NCBI GenBank assembly: GCA_036250195.1 | Contig: JAVHZZ010000005.1 | Location: forward strand, 186,722,948-186,786,947 | Origin: Mixophyes australis | Lineage: Eukaryota; Chordata; Amphibia; Anura; Limnodynastidae | Direction: 5' to 3' | DNA: 64,000 nucleotides | In this document: positions 46,747-57,295 of the stretch, in pieces | How positions within the stretch are numbered: the first letter of the stretch is position 1 | Layout: every line of letters begins with the position of its first letter | Notes under the pieces: generated by a model | Told to the model about the DNA's origin: nothing | The model's input: the letters and a program-made list of their open reading frames with translations, nothing else | The model's database searches: none | Program-made: the position numbers and the translations under genes

Positions 46747-47778
46747 TGTCACGGTTTGGTATTTTGGACTCTGGATCTGTTCATAGATGTTGTGGGAACA
46801 GATCCTCGGGGAGTGAGAATATGGTAATACACTGGTAAGTGGTAATGATAGCCTGAGGTTCAAATAGATGCCAGATGCAGGATAAAAGTACAATCAGAGG
46901 TTTAATGATGACTGGATGAATATACAGGAAAGTCTTGATATATGTATATATATATATATACACACTAGGAGCGTAGTACAAGGTGGGCGGAGCCACCGGC
47001 AATATCACATGCAATATGAACAATCAGCATATAGTTATATATGGTTTTGAATGCACAGCCCAGCAATAAGGTGGAAAGAATAAGGCAGCAGGTAAATGGT
47101 ATCACAGTTGAGCAGCCCACATCAGAGGAGAGATTAACTGTCCAGGTAGCAGTATATGCACAATAGATGCGGCAGTAATCAGGAACCAAATAATGCCTTA
47201 ATGCTTTCAATAATACATGAACAGTTCAGCCAGAGAAAAGAACAACAAGCAGCTTGATGATACGACCTGTGGAGTGTCATACAGCTGAGATAGTTGCAGC
47301 ATGAGCTGAATAGTCTGTGGAATAGTACACAGCAGAGACAGTTGCAGTTTGATCTGTATGGTCTTTAACAGCAACACAATCAGCTTGATGATACGACCTG
47401 TGGAGTGTCATACAGCAGAGATAGTTGCAGCATGAGCTGAATAGTCTGTGGAGTAGTATACAGCAGAGACAGTTGCAGTTTGATCTGTATGGTCTTTAAC
47501 AGCAACACAGCAAGGCACTGACGATCCAGGTGAGAGCTCACAGAGTAGGTAGGAACCTAATCAGACTGGTAACATGATCAACAGGCCCAGAGGAAAGAAA
47601 GGAAGTGCCTTTTCAAGTCTGGAGCCAACGCAGGAGCCAATAGGAATCTAATTAGAAGTAGACAGGTAATCAGTCTGCACCTGTGCAGATCAGAACTTGG
47701 AGGATTGAAGTCTGTTAATGAGACACCTGTGAGTGTCTCAGTCTTTGTCTGTGGAAGCCAAATGAGCAGCGTGTGACA
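46747..47778 (-). mobile_element. 3' LTR of young non-autonomous element
   Basis: 1032 bp, TGTCAC...GTGACA ends. I saw no differences from the LTR at 48166-49197 when compared by eye over the whole length. It contains a 131-bp tandem duplication (47251-47381 and 47382-47512) and a TA-rich run at ~46942-46960. The G-rich polypurine tract (AAAAGGGGGGGTAC on the minus strand) adjoins its inner edge at 47779-47792. Confidence 0.92.
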
Positions 47779-48149
47779 GTACCCCCCCTTTTAAAGGTGG
47801 GCACCGCACACCTAGGATTCGGCTTAGAAGGAAAGTTCTGAGGTTGTAATTCGAATTGAATTGAACACTGATTGAGGAAACCTCTACAGGCTTTAGGGTC
47901 ACCATCAAACTTAGCAGGAGACGGAATCCGGAGAGTAGAATGAGAATTACTGGGTAGCTCTGGTGCAGGTGATTCCGATGGAGGAGCCAGTGGAAGAAGT
48001 GAGGATATAGCAGATTGAATAGAATCCACTCTAGAGGCCAATGTCTGGAAACATTGAAGGAGTTGGTGTTGAATTTCATCCTGTTGTTCTATCCTATGGA
48101 GTAACAGCCGCAGAGTCTGTTTAGCCGGCGGTTCCCCAGGGGAGTCCAT
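47715..48149 (-). CDS. Truncated gag (N-terminal part only) of the young element
   Basis: The minus-strand frame starts MDSPGEPPAKQT 17 bp inside the 5' LTR boundary. It shows a coiled, Gln-rich helix region (LLLHRIEQQDEIQHQLLQCF) and then PAKFDGDPKACRGFLNQC and FELQPQNFPS, the conserved start of chromovirus gag. After about 115 residues the homology ends at a deletion and the frame runs into the polypurine tract and LTR. Capsid, nucleocapsid and all of pol are missing. Any protein would be at most 144 residues with an LTR-derived tail. Whether it is translated is unknown. Confidence 0.75.
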   Translation of the reverse strand: MDSPGEPPAKQTLRLLLHRIEQQDEIQHQLLQCFQTLASRVDSIQSAISSLLPLAPPSESPAPELPSNSHSTLRIPSPAKFDGDPKACRGFLNQCSIQFELQPQNFPSKPNPRCAVPTFKRGGTVTRCSFGFHRQRLRHSQVSH

Positions 48150-48165
48150 TATGGCCTGTTGATAC

Positions 48166-49197
48166 TGTCACGGTTTGGTATTTTGGACTCTGGATCTGTT
48201 CATAGATGTTGTGGGAACAGATCCTCGGGGAGTGAGAATATGGTAATACACTGGTAAGTGGTAATGATAGCCTGAGGTTCAAATAGATGCCAGATGCAGG
48301 ATAAAAGTACAATCAGAGGTTTAATGATGACTGGATGAATATACAGGAAAGTCTTGATATATGTATATATATATATATACACACTAGGAGCGTAGTACAA
48401 GGTGGGCGGAGCCACCGGCAATATCACATGCAATATGAACAATCAGCATATAGTTATATATGGTTTTGAATGCACAGCCCAGCAATAAGGTGGAAAGAAT
48501 AAGGCAGCAGGTAAATGGTATCACAGTTGAGCAGCCCACATCAGAGGAGAGATTAACTGTCCAGGTAGCAGTATATGCACAATAGATGCGGCAGTAATCA
48601 GGAACCAAATAATGCCTTAATGCTTTCAATAATACATGAACAGTTCAGCCAGAGAAAAGAACAACAAGCAGCTTGATGATACGACCTGTGGAGTGTCATA
48701 CAGCTGAGATAGTTGCAGCATGAGCTGAATAGTCTGTGGAATAGTACACAGCAGAGACAGTTGCAGTTTGATCTGTATGGTCTTTAACAGCAACACAATC
48801 AGCTTGATGATACGACCTGTGGAGTGTCATACAGCAGAGATAGTTGCAGCATGAGCTGAATAGTCTGTGGAGTAGTATACAGCAGAGACAGTTGCAGTTT
48901 GATCTGTATGGTCTTTAACAGCAACACAGCAAGGCACTGACGATCCAGGTGAGAGCTCACAGAGTAGGTAGGAACCTAATCAGACTGGTAACATGATCAA
49001 CAGGCCCAGAGGAAAGAAAGGAAGTGCCTTTTCAAGTCTGGAGCCAACGCAGGAGCCAATAGGAATCTAATTAGAAGTAGACAGGTAATCAGTCTGCACC
49101 TGTGCAGATCAGAACTTGGAGGATTGAAGTCTGTTAATGAGACACCTGTGAGTGTCTCAGTCTTTGTCTGTGGAAGCCAAATGAGCAGCGTGTGACA
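48166..49197 (-). mobile_element. 5' LTR of young non-autonomous element
   Basis: An exact-looking duplicate of 46747-47778 at an offset of 1419 bp. With element-internal sequence of only 387 bp (47779-48165), the whole element is 2451 bp. The first internal bases on the minus strand are GTATCAACAGGCC. They do not look like a standard TGG-starting tRNA primer site, so priming is unclear. Confidence 0.92.
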
Positions 49198-49202
49198 CCT
49201 AG
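49198..49202. repeat. Target duplication CCTAG, right copy
   Basis: Perfect match to 46742-46746. Confidence 0.9.
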
Positions 49203-49425
49203 ATGGAGGTTGTCTGGGTGCTTTATTCAGGGCACAAGTAGCACATGTGTCAACAAATTCCTTCACATCAGTGCGAAGAGTGGGCCACCAGTAATGACGA
49301 GACAGTAAGGGGAGAATTTTCACGAAACCAGCATGGCCCGCGAATTTTGTGGTGTTAGGCCAACTGTCATGAATGCCCAGCCTGTCCCAGATACAGCAAT
49401 CTGAACAGCTGGCCTGTGACCCCAC
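49203..49425 (-). pseudogene. Chromovirus integrase zinc-binding (H2C2) part
   Basis: Minus-strand translation reads HAGFVKILPLLSRHYWWPTL followed by DVKEFVDTCATCALNK, i.e. the His-His-Cys-Cys finger that precedes the integrase core. It continues into 46746 once the LTR element is removed. To its right a different integrase lineage begins abruptly at ~49425, marking the edge of the Gmr1-like insertion. Confidence 0.8.
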
Positions 49426-50913
49426 CCTGGAGAAAATATTTATAAGGACATCTGCTACTTTGTCTGAGCGAATGGAGGAAAGAGCTACTGCTTCTGGGTA
49501 CCTAGTAGCAGAATCCACTACAGTCAGAATTTGTTTTTTCCCTGATATACTGGGAATGACTGGGGGACCCACAATATCCACAGCAACCCGTTCAAAGGGT
49601 TCTGATATGAAGGGCAAGGGAATGAGAGGGGCCATCCGGACATCACCAGATTTCCCAACAACCTGGCACACATGGCATGAGCGTCAGTACTTGACTATGC
49701 CAGTCAGCATGCCAGGCCAGTAAAAATTATGTACCAAACGAGCTTTAGTTCTGGCAACACCCAAATGTCCTGCTAGGGGTATCTCATGGGCTACTTTCAT
49801 CAACCCTTGCCTATAGGTTTGCGGTACAACTAGTTGCCTGTCAGTAATTACATCTGGATGCATACTTGTTTCATTTTTCTCTGCACAAAAGGCCGTTTTC
49901 CCCAAAAATTCTGTCTTCCTTACTTACCAGACAGACCGGACTAACCCTACCCCTCACTGCTGATAGACTGGGATCAGTGTTTTGTTCTGTTTTAAACGTG
50001 TCACTCCTGAGCTTGTCAGTGTTGCCTACAGCAGGAGACCGCTCACATTTAGGCACAATTTCACACATTTTGCCCTGATTATATTCACAAACTAGGGGAT
50101 TTAACGTGTTAGCCTTTCCAACAAGAGCATTATCGTCAAACACATTGACACATAAGCCCTCCATCTGCATCACAGGTACCTGCAAATCTACATGAGTATT
50201 TTTAGCAGCACATGAAATTTCATTACATATTTTTACACTTATCTATGCTGGTCAGCAGAGTTCACCTGGGATAGATTAAGGTTAGTTTGCATAAGTGCAT
50301 CAGAAATAACATCATTTTCATTTATAAAAGCATCATGCATCCTTCCCAAATCATTCCCCAACAGTACTGTGGCAGGCAGATTATGTAGTACCTTGTCTCA
50401 TATGCCAGTTCCCCAATCTAAGTACCTCTGGCTAGGAGTACTGCAGAATGTAGGGCCCCTACTCCTCGCACAGTAATAGTCTTCCCGTGAATAATGGTCT
50501 CTGGGCTCACTAGAGCTGAATGTACAAGAGTCAGGTTGGCGCCAGAGTATAACAACCCAAGTGCGACTTGGTGTCCTACCTTAACTGCTTGCAGATTTTC
50601 TCTGGGGCACTCTTGGGGTCCTCCTGCACAAAGGAAGGCCGGCACTGGCTTTCTTGCCGAGCCCCCCACAGAAGAAGGAGTTGTTGTCTTCTTTCTGGGG
50701 CAATTGACACTGATGATGCCCCACTTCATCACATGTAAAACATCTGCGGCCAGTTGCCAAAATAAGTTTTCCCCCCAGCCCCCCCCCCCCCAAAAGGTGC
50801 AGCAACAGCTGGTTTGGTTGACGGGCAACTCAGGGGTGATCCTCCAGGCTGCCTCTCTTTCCACGTAGTTTTCCCTGACGCTTCCCAACTCTTCTTTGTT
50901 ACAGGAGCCCTAG
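49425..50913 (-). pseudogene. Gmr1-like element: nucleocapsid, protease, integrase
   Basis: In minus-strand order: a degenerate zinc knuckle (CFTCDEVGHHQC, ~50745-50710); a retropepsin-like VALGLLYSGANLTLVHSALV, where the catalytic Asp of DSGA is Tyr; an unassigned ~500-bp linker; an integrase finger (LAGHLGVARTKARLVHNFYW at ~49800-49720, then a stop and CHVC); and an integrase core (FERVAVDIVGP, LTVVDSATRYPEAV) truncated at ~49425. No RT or RNase H lies between protease and integrase. Protease followed directly by integrase is the copia-like order known for Gmr1-like Ty3/gypsy elements. The copy has stops and a lost protease residue. Confidence 0.7.
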
Positions 50914-52030
50914 TGTGACTGGATCACTGATAAATAACTTTTGGTATAAGTTTATTTAAAGGAAATAGCGCAGGTCTCTTATTTATATAATTGCCAATGC
51001 ACTTATTTTTTATATTGTGTACATTGTGAGGTAGGAAATCGTTATCTCTGAGACCAGGGTAGAAAATTTGTTTTTCTGTTTACCCTTGCTAAAAGAAATA
51101 CCTTATTTCTGATGTATATAGCTGATACAATGAGCCTTTGTTTAGAAAGTCTGCTGTGTATTGTGATGTGGGGAAATGACTTGTTAGAAGTTCATACCTT
51201 TCTTTGGGAACGTGTATTCTGCAACTGTTGGAACAAAAAGCCCATATGTAATCAGGTTTTATGATGTGTGAGGTTTCACTTGGAGACAGGAAGGTTTAAT
51301 TTAAAACGTGCTGCTACATTTCCTGCATCTAAACAGAGATGCAGGACATCACAGAGTTTATAGAATTTCACAGATATGTGTAAATATCGTTAGCTTTGCA
51401 ATGCATGTAAATCTATGTTATGGTAAGCAGGGTACATCCTGATTCTAAAAACAGCCTGTGTCCAAATCTGTATAAAAAGCAGTGTACTGTACACTGAAAT
51501 GTATCATTCTGATGTTCCATCTTACCTGACCACTGATACCTTAAATCAGTGGAACTGTCCTTGTCAGGCCACTTGAGCAATAAACATCATTCTGCTTCAA
51601 GACCCTGCTTGACAACTTCTTCAATATTGCTGTAATCCTGTGACCTGCTGATTAGACCCTAAAATCTAATACGTTCTCTGGCTGATTCTGAGGTTGGACC
51701 CAGCTCTCCAGTACCACCGCCCTGACGCTACCCTGCAGCTCTGGTCAGTGTGATAGGCGAGGGGGGATCCATCCACATCAACCCTGATCCATGGTAAGCG
51801 GTCCGGAGTTACCAGCCCAAGTGTACCAGCACAGGAGTACACTAGCAGTGACAGTTATCAAGTAGGAACGTGGTTCTGAGTGCCATAAAGGAGCTCAGTG
51901 GTGGCAGCATTGGAAGCCCCTCCTACTGCGGCAAGAGGGCGCATTTGGGATAACATAAAGGAACAGTGCAAAGTAAGCACAGCCGGTTCCCAACAACAGA
52001 CAGGGTGGCATAGGCGGTCCATTCTGTCAC
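50914..52030 (+). mobile_element. LTR with TATA and polyadenylation motifs, inserted in Gmr1-like gag
   Basis: Begins TGTGACTGGATCAC and ends GGTCCATTCTGTCAC, matching the LTR at 14341-14819. It retains 640 bp missing there, including TATAAAAAGC (51471-51480) and AATAAA (51579-51584) about 100 bp apart on the plus strand. It therefore lies opposite to its host element. Flanks CCTAG and CTTGG match only partly, so the TSD is unclear. The reading frame of the host gag stops at its right edge and nucleocapsid resumes at its left edge. Confidence 0.7.
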
Positions 52031-53065
52031 CTTGGTAACTATGTGCTTGTCGGCCAGGCTAGCAGCCACTTGCGCTCTCTTAGGGTCACGTGCCACAACC
52101 CATTCCTTCACCTCAGCTGGGCATAGTGTGAGGAACTGCTTCTGGAGAATAAGATACTTTAGCTTATCATAGTCCAGTACCTGCAATTCCTCAATCCTTT
52201 GATGCATCATGGGTGATAATTGTGCTAACAGTCTGGCATAGGTATCAGAGGGACTGCGCCTTGAGTCTCGGAACTTCCGCCTGTAAGCCTCACGAATTAT
52301 GTTGAAACTAAGTATCAAGGCTTTTTTAGTTGCGACATAATCGCCGTCCAGTTCCTGGGGAAGGTATGCAAGTGCTTCCAAAGCTTTCCCTCTCAGTCCA
52401 GAGGTTAAATAGTTGGCCCATTCACTGAGGTCCAGCTCAAACTGTCGCCATCTTTTTCCAACACAATTGGTCATGCCTGGGTTTTTTCCTACCCGGACCT
52501 CAGTCCGCCGACAGGCTGGCGAGCTCCAGCTGGTGTTCACGTTCAGCTTGTCAGTCTGCTGCCTTCCTGTCTGCAGTGGCTTGTCTCTCTGCAGCCTCCC
52601 TGTCTGCTCGGCATTCTGCAACCTCTTAGAGTTGCTGGATCAGCGCAGTGATGTTGCAGAATCGTCATCCTTCAGCTGTTTGAGAGCAGTGTGAAGGTAA
52701 CTGTCCAGGGTAGACACTTCACTTGGTTCAATGGAGGTATTTGTGTTCATGTCCAGTGCTGACTGCTCTCCTGAAGCAGAGAGATTTTCTCCACTGTTTC
52801 CTCCGGCTCTTAGTTTCTGATCAGCCTCCATAAGCGCTTGAATCAGTTGCTCTCGGTTCTTGCCGGGGATAACAGCAATTCCTCTTTCAACACACAAAGC
52901 CAAAATCTCATCCTTTCTCATCTGTTTATAATCAGGGGCCAACCTGGACCTCACACTTCCACCAAATAAATAATAGAAAGAAAACAAAAAGGGGGGGGGG
53001 GGAGAGACAATTTGCGCAGTATGTCTTTTAAAAGTTTGTAAACCTTGAGCGTAATCTCCAGTCAA
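52031..53065 (-). pseudogene. Gmr1-like gag with SCAN-like domain
   Basis: Two overlapping minus-strand frames form one gag broken by a frameshift near 52630. The first (from 53065) contains MRKDEILALCVERGIAV, an N-terminal SAP-like helix pair. The second (52621 down) contains WANYLTSGLRGKALEALAYL and, at residues ~110-194, REAYRRKFRDSRRSPSDTYA through FLTLCPAEVKEWV, which resembles the SCAN domain of vertebrate zinc-finger proteins. SCAN is known to descend from the capsid of Gmr1-like gypsy gag. The frame is cut at 52030 by the LTR. No zinc fingers adjoin, so it is a retroelement gag and not a SCAN host gene. Confidence 0.75.
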
Positions 53066-53104
53066 TTAGGATGCTGACTCTCTCTAGAATCACACACCAC
53101 TAAT

Positions 53105-54070
53105 TTATCATCATCATCATCATCATCATTTATTTATATAGCGCCAACATATTCCGTAGCGCTTTACAATTGGGGACAAACGTAATAAACTAATAAACAA
53201 ACTGGGTAAAACAGACAAAGAGGTGAGAAGGCCCTGCTCGCAAGCTTACAATCTATGGGACAATGGGAGATTGACACATGAGGTTAAGTATACATTTTGC
53301 ATCTTGGCCCAGCCAGACTGCAAAGGTAGGGTGACTCATAAGCTAAATGATCCTGTCACACAACAATGTTGGTCCGGGGGTAGTTGTCTTGTGTGAAATT
53401 GTGTAACAGGCTAAAGGTAGTGAGGTTAAGATGGTGGTTGAGGAATATTATAAGCTTGTCTGAATAGGTAGGTTTTCAGAGAACGCTTGAAAGTTTGTAG
53501 AACAGAGGAGAGTCTTATTGTGCGAGGGAGAGAGTTCCATAGAGTGGGTGCAGCCCGAAAAAAGTCCTGTAACCGGGAATGGGAGGATGTAATGAGGGTG
53601 GATGAGAGACGCAGATCTTTTGCAGAACGGAGTTGCCGAGTTGGGAGATATTTTGAGACAAGAGAGGAGATGTATGTTGGTGCAGCTTTGTTGATGGCCT
53701 TGTAGGTTAGTAAAAGTATTTTATATTGGATTCGGTAGAAGACAGGCAGCCAGTGTAGAGACATACAGAGTGATTTAACAGAGGAATAGCTATTTGCAAG
53801 GAAAATCAGTCTTGCCGAAGCATGCAAAATAGATTTTAGGGGTTTGAGTCTGTTTTTGGGAAGACCAGTAAGGAGGGAATTGCAATAGTCAATGCGGGAG
53901 ATGATTAGTGCATGAATTAAGGTTTTAGCAGTGTCTTGTGTGAGATATGTGCGGATTCTGGAAATGTTCTTTAGATGTATGTAACATGATTTAGATATAG
54001 AGTCAATGTGGGGAACAAAGGATAGGCGTGAATCAAGGATTACACCTAGGCAGTTCTTATGATAAAAAGA
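53105..54070 (-). pseudogene. L2 LINE 3' half (RT C-terminus), 5'-truncated
   Basis: The minus-strand frame (to 53426) starts in CLGVILDSRLSFVPHID and includes [40 protein letters not shown] and AAPTLWNSLPRTIRL, the conserved post-catalytic region of L2 ORF2. A 3' UTR and (ATG)n-type tail end at 53105. The RT palm and endonuclease are absent. It separates the Gmr1-like gag from sequence that may be that element's 5' LTR. Compared with the L2 at 57296-60141 it belongs to a different subfamily (tail GATGAT rather than AAT). Confidence 0.85.
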
Positions 54071-54076
54071 AAAAGG

Positions 54077-55445
54077 TGTCACCTTAGTCAGTTAGCAATG
54101 AATACACCTTTTCTGCCACCACAAAGGATTTATTATGGTGTCTTTACATTCACCAAAACAACTTATTAATGTTTCACACTTAAATCACATACACATGTAG
54201 CATGAGCTCCCCTGGGCTTCATAAATTCACAAAGATTCACAGAGAATACACTAGATTAAATTCATTTAATATCTGAAAAATGGTTTCAAGGCTTAGTTAC
54301 AAAAATTAATAATAAGACATACAATTTATTTGCACAAAAAAGTTTCAGAAAAAAATAGGAAATAAAATCAGAATTACTATGTACTAGTTAAGACCTGGGG
54401 GTAATTGTATCAAGGTCCGATTTTTTCGGCGTTTTAAAATCGCGGCAATAATCCACGATTTTAGTCCTCAAGTCACCAGATGTATTAAACTACGGTTTTT
54501 ACTCTGATACATAAAACCCTGGTCATCTCTGGCAATTTGCTGAGATGTCAAACACTCCCATTTTTAGCTAACTCTCCTGTGTTGTCCTCATCTAGCTGCG
54601 TTTTTAGTAAACACATCAGCCGCGGGGACCTTTTGACAGCCGCGGGGACCTGCGGCTCTATAGACAGACAGTGTAACAATGTTGTGTTTAATAAACACGC
54701 TGCTAGGATGCAGCTTGTTGTATCTGGCTATTTTCCAAGCAAACTCAGAAGAGTTTTCTGTATCATACATTTGAGACTTGTATAGCTAGAGTGGCAAACA
54801 GTCGGGACCTTTATCTCTATTGATCTGGGAAATAGCGATTTTGACAGAAAAACATCTCTGTCGATTTTACATGAAATCTCAGGTTCATACATCTGTGACT
54901 TTCAACTCTCCCGAAAAAAATAGCTGGATTTGCAAAATCGCACCTTGATACATTTACCCCTGGTGTGTGAGGGAACACAATTGAGGAAAATGAGACATTT
55001 CAGACTTCATAGACCCCTCATGAAAATACACAATCTGATGTCTAAAGCAGAAGATTTTTAACCCTTTTTCCACATAGCCCTCACCCCCCATCTTTGGAGT
55101 TTAGCTGTCAAAGGACAGATTGAACTCCCAAATATCACAGGGCTTTTCGAAGGAAGCTAGGGATGTCCCGAGATCGGAATGTTCACAGGACCTGATTTCC
55201 CACCTTTGCTCGTTCTGCTTGGCAAGATGGTTTACAACTTCAGGATTCAAATTTCTCCAAGATCCTATCTCTCCTTGGTCTGGCTATTTCAACAGATTAA
55301 TGACACTTTCATAAGTTCAAACTCATGTCATCTAGCAAAGCACACGCTGAGATTACATTACAAGATTACATACAATATACATTGTCATACATGAATTCAA
55401 CAGAAAATAACAATCAGTCATTAGATATACTACATAACGGTTACA
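54077..55445 (-). mobile_element. Candidate 5' LTR of the Gmr1-like element
   Basis: Read on the minus strand it would begin TGTAACCGTTATGTAG and end CTAAGGTGACA, with TG...CA ends. It abuts chromovirus RNase H sequence on one side and L2 plus gag on the other. A MITE (54398-54960) accounts for 563 bp of its length. No second copy of this LTR exists in the window, so its identity rests on position and end bases only. The end at 54077 could instead belong to the L2 fragment. Confidence 0.35.
54398..54960. mobile_element. Inverted-repeat DNA element, 563 bp
   Basis: GGGGTAATTGTATCAAGG at the left is mirrored by CCTTGATACATTTACCCC at the right. Adjacent CGATTTT and AAAATCG motifs extend the inverted repeat. 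Interior ~400 bp is non-palindromic, with a doubled CCGCGGGGACC phrase near 54625-54650. No transposase frame. Confidence 0.7.
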
Positions 55446-56974
55446 CCAACGAAGAGCCTTGAGGCGGAGATGTGGTTCCAAATAGGAACAGCCGGTAGGA
55501 GGGAACTTAGCTGAAGTCCTGGTGAGAGCAACAATACTGGAAGGCTCAAATATGTGTGGAGGCTCAGAGATAGCGCTGAGATCAAACTTAACGAATGACC
55601 TGGATAGGGCAAAGCCCAGGAATTCTGAGAATCAGAATGGTAATTCAATCTCAGGTCAAAGCGAGCAAAAAATGAAGACCACCTGGCTTGGCAGGGGTTC
55701 AGACACCGAGCATCCCGAAGGTAGACAAGATTCTAATGGTTGGTGTAGACCGTAACTGGATGACGAGCTCCTTCTAAAAGATGATGCAGCTCTTCATGTG
55801 CAGATTTGATGGCCAGCAGTTCTTTGTCACCAATCGCATAGTTATGTTCAGAGGTGGAGAATTTTCTAGAGAAAAATACACAGTGATGTAAATCACCCGA
55901 AGGAGATTCTTGCGAAAGAACAGCCCCTACTCCGACTGAGGAAGCATCCATCTCCAGGAAAAAAGGTTTCTCCTGATTGGGCTGAGTCAGGACTGGGGCA
56001 AAAATGAAGGCCTTTTCAAGGTGACAAATGCAGCGATAGACTCAGGGGTCCACTTTCTAGGATTGGCTGACCTCCGGGTAAGAACGGTAATGGGGGCAAT
56101 CAAGGTGGAAAAGTGCTTGATAAATTGCCTGTAGTAATTGGCAAAGTCAATGGAACGTTGCCCAAATTTCAAGCCGGTAGTGTTGAGGCCAGTTCAGAAT
56201 GGCAAAAAGTATCTCCGGATCCATCTGGAGACCAGAGGCAGAAACGATATACCTCAAGAATGAGATTTGAGGAACTTCAAAAGCTTGCAAAACAACTGGT
56301 TAGCACGAAGACGGGATAGAACCTCCTTTACATGGGTCCGGTGGGAAATAAGGTCAGGAGAAAAAAATCAGAATATCATCCAGATACACGGCCACCGTAC
56401 TGTAGAGCAGGCCACGGAAGATTTCATTAATGAAGGACTGGAACACCACAGGAGCATTACAAAGCCCGAAGGGCATCACTAAGTACTTGAAATGTCCATC
56501 GCTGGTACTGAAGGCAGTTTTCCACTCATCCCCCTCCCATATTCGGATAAGATTGTAGACTCCCTGTAAATCGAGATTGGAGAAGATTTTGGAGCCGCTA
56601 GTCTGGTCAAATAGCTCAGAGATGAGAGGAAGGGGGTATCTGTTTTTAATGGTTATAGCGTTCAACAGCCGATAGTCAATACAGCGACGTAACGTCCCAT
56701 CCTTCTTTTTCACGAAAAAGAAGCCAGCACCTGAGGGAGATGATGCCTTCCTGATGAATCCTCATTGGAGGTTTTCAGAAATATATTGGGACATTGCTTG
56801 ATTCTTTGGCAATGAAAGTGGATATATCCTACCCCTAGCAATAGGATTATCTTGTAGCAGATCAATAGGACAGTCCCAAGGACGATGCGGAGGAAAGGGT
56901 CTCAGAAGCCGCTTTACAGAAGACATCCTGAAAAGAAGTATAGAGAGCTGGGAGCCCCGGTAGGGATAACGTGA
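55446..56974 (-). pseudogene. Chromovirus reverse transcriptase and RNase H
   Basis: Minus-strand translation shows [24 protein letters not shown] sequence near 56850-56790, [20 protein letters not shown] from 56713, [40 protein letters not shown], and [10 protein letters not shown] (catalytic YLDD) ending at ~56354. It then reads FANYYRQFI, and RNase H begins with MDASSVGVGAVLSQ (catalytic Asp) and DKELLAIKSAHEELHH (catalytic Glu) at 55951-55733. Stops and frameshifts break it into at least four frames. It is cut on one side by the L2 (56975) and on the other by the Gmr1-like insertion (~55445). Confidence 0.85.
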
Positions 56975-57295
56975 TTATTATTATTATTATTATTATCGTT
57001 TATTTGTTAGGCGCCACAAGGTTTCCGCAGCGCCGAACATGGTACAAACAGTAGACTATACAGGGTAAAACAGTACAGGACAATAAACACAAAGTACCAG
57101 TACTTCAGAAACTCCAAGCAGGCAGATACAGTAGAGACGGAGCAGAAGAACAGGTATGGAGACAGGAGGGAAGAGGGCCCTGCTCATTCGAGCTTACATC
57201 CTAAGGGAGGGTAAACAAAGTCAGGCACAAAAGGGAGCCAGTGAAGCAACGGGGAGAGAGGAAAGGAGCCAGGGGAGAAACAGAAGGGTGAGTGG

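Noticed and set aside
46781..48629. Two pairs of identical 80-81-residue open frames as a duplicated gene
   Set aside because: They are the same chance frames in the two identical LTRs of one retroelement.
50914..52030. LTR pair with 14341-14819 as one enormous element
   Set aside because: The two LTRs are 36 kb apart, differ by a 640-bp deletion, and 14341-14819 has its own CTACA duplication, so they are separate insertions.
52030..52621. Host SCAN-domain transcription factor gene
   Set aside because: It lies between gypsy gag and protease remnants, has no zinc-finger exons nearby, and carries frameshifts.
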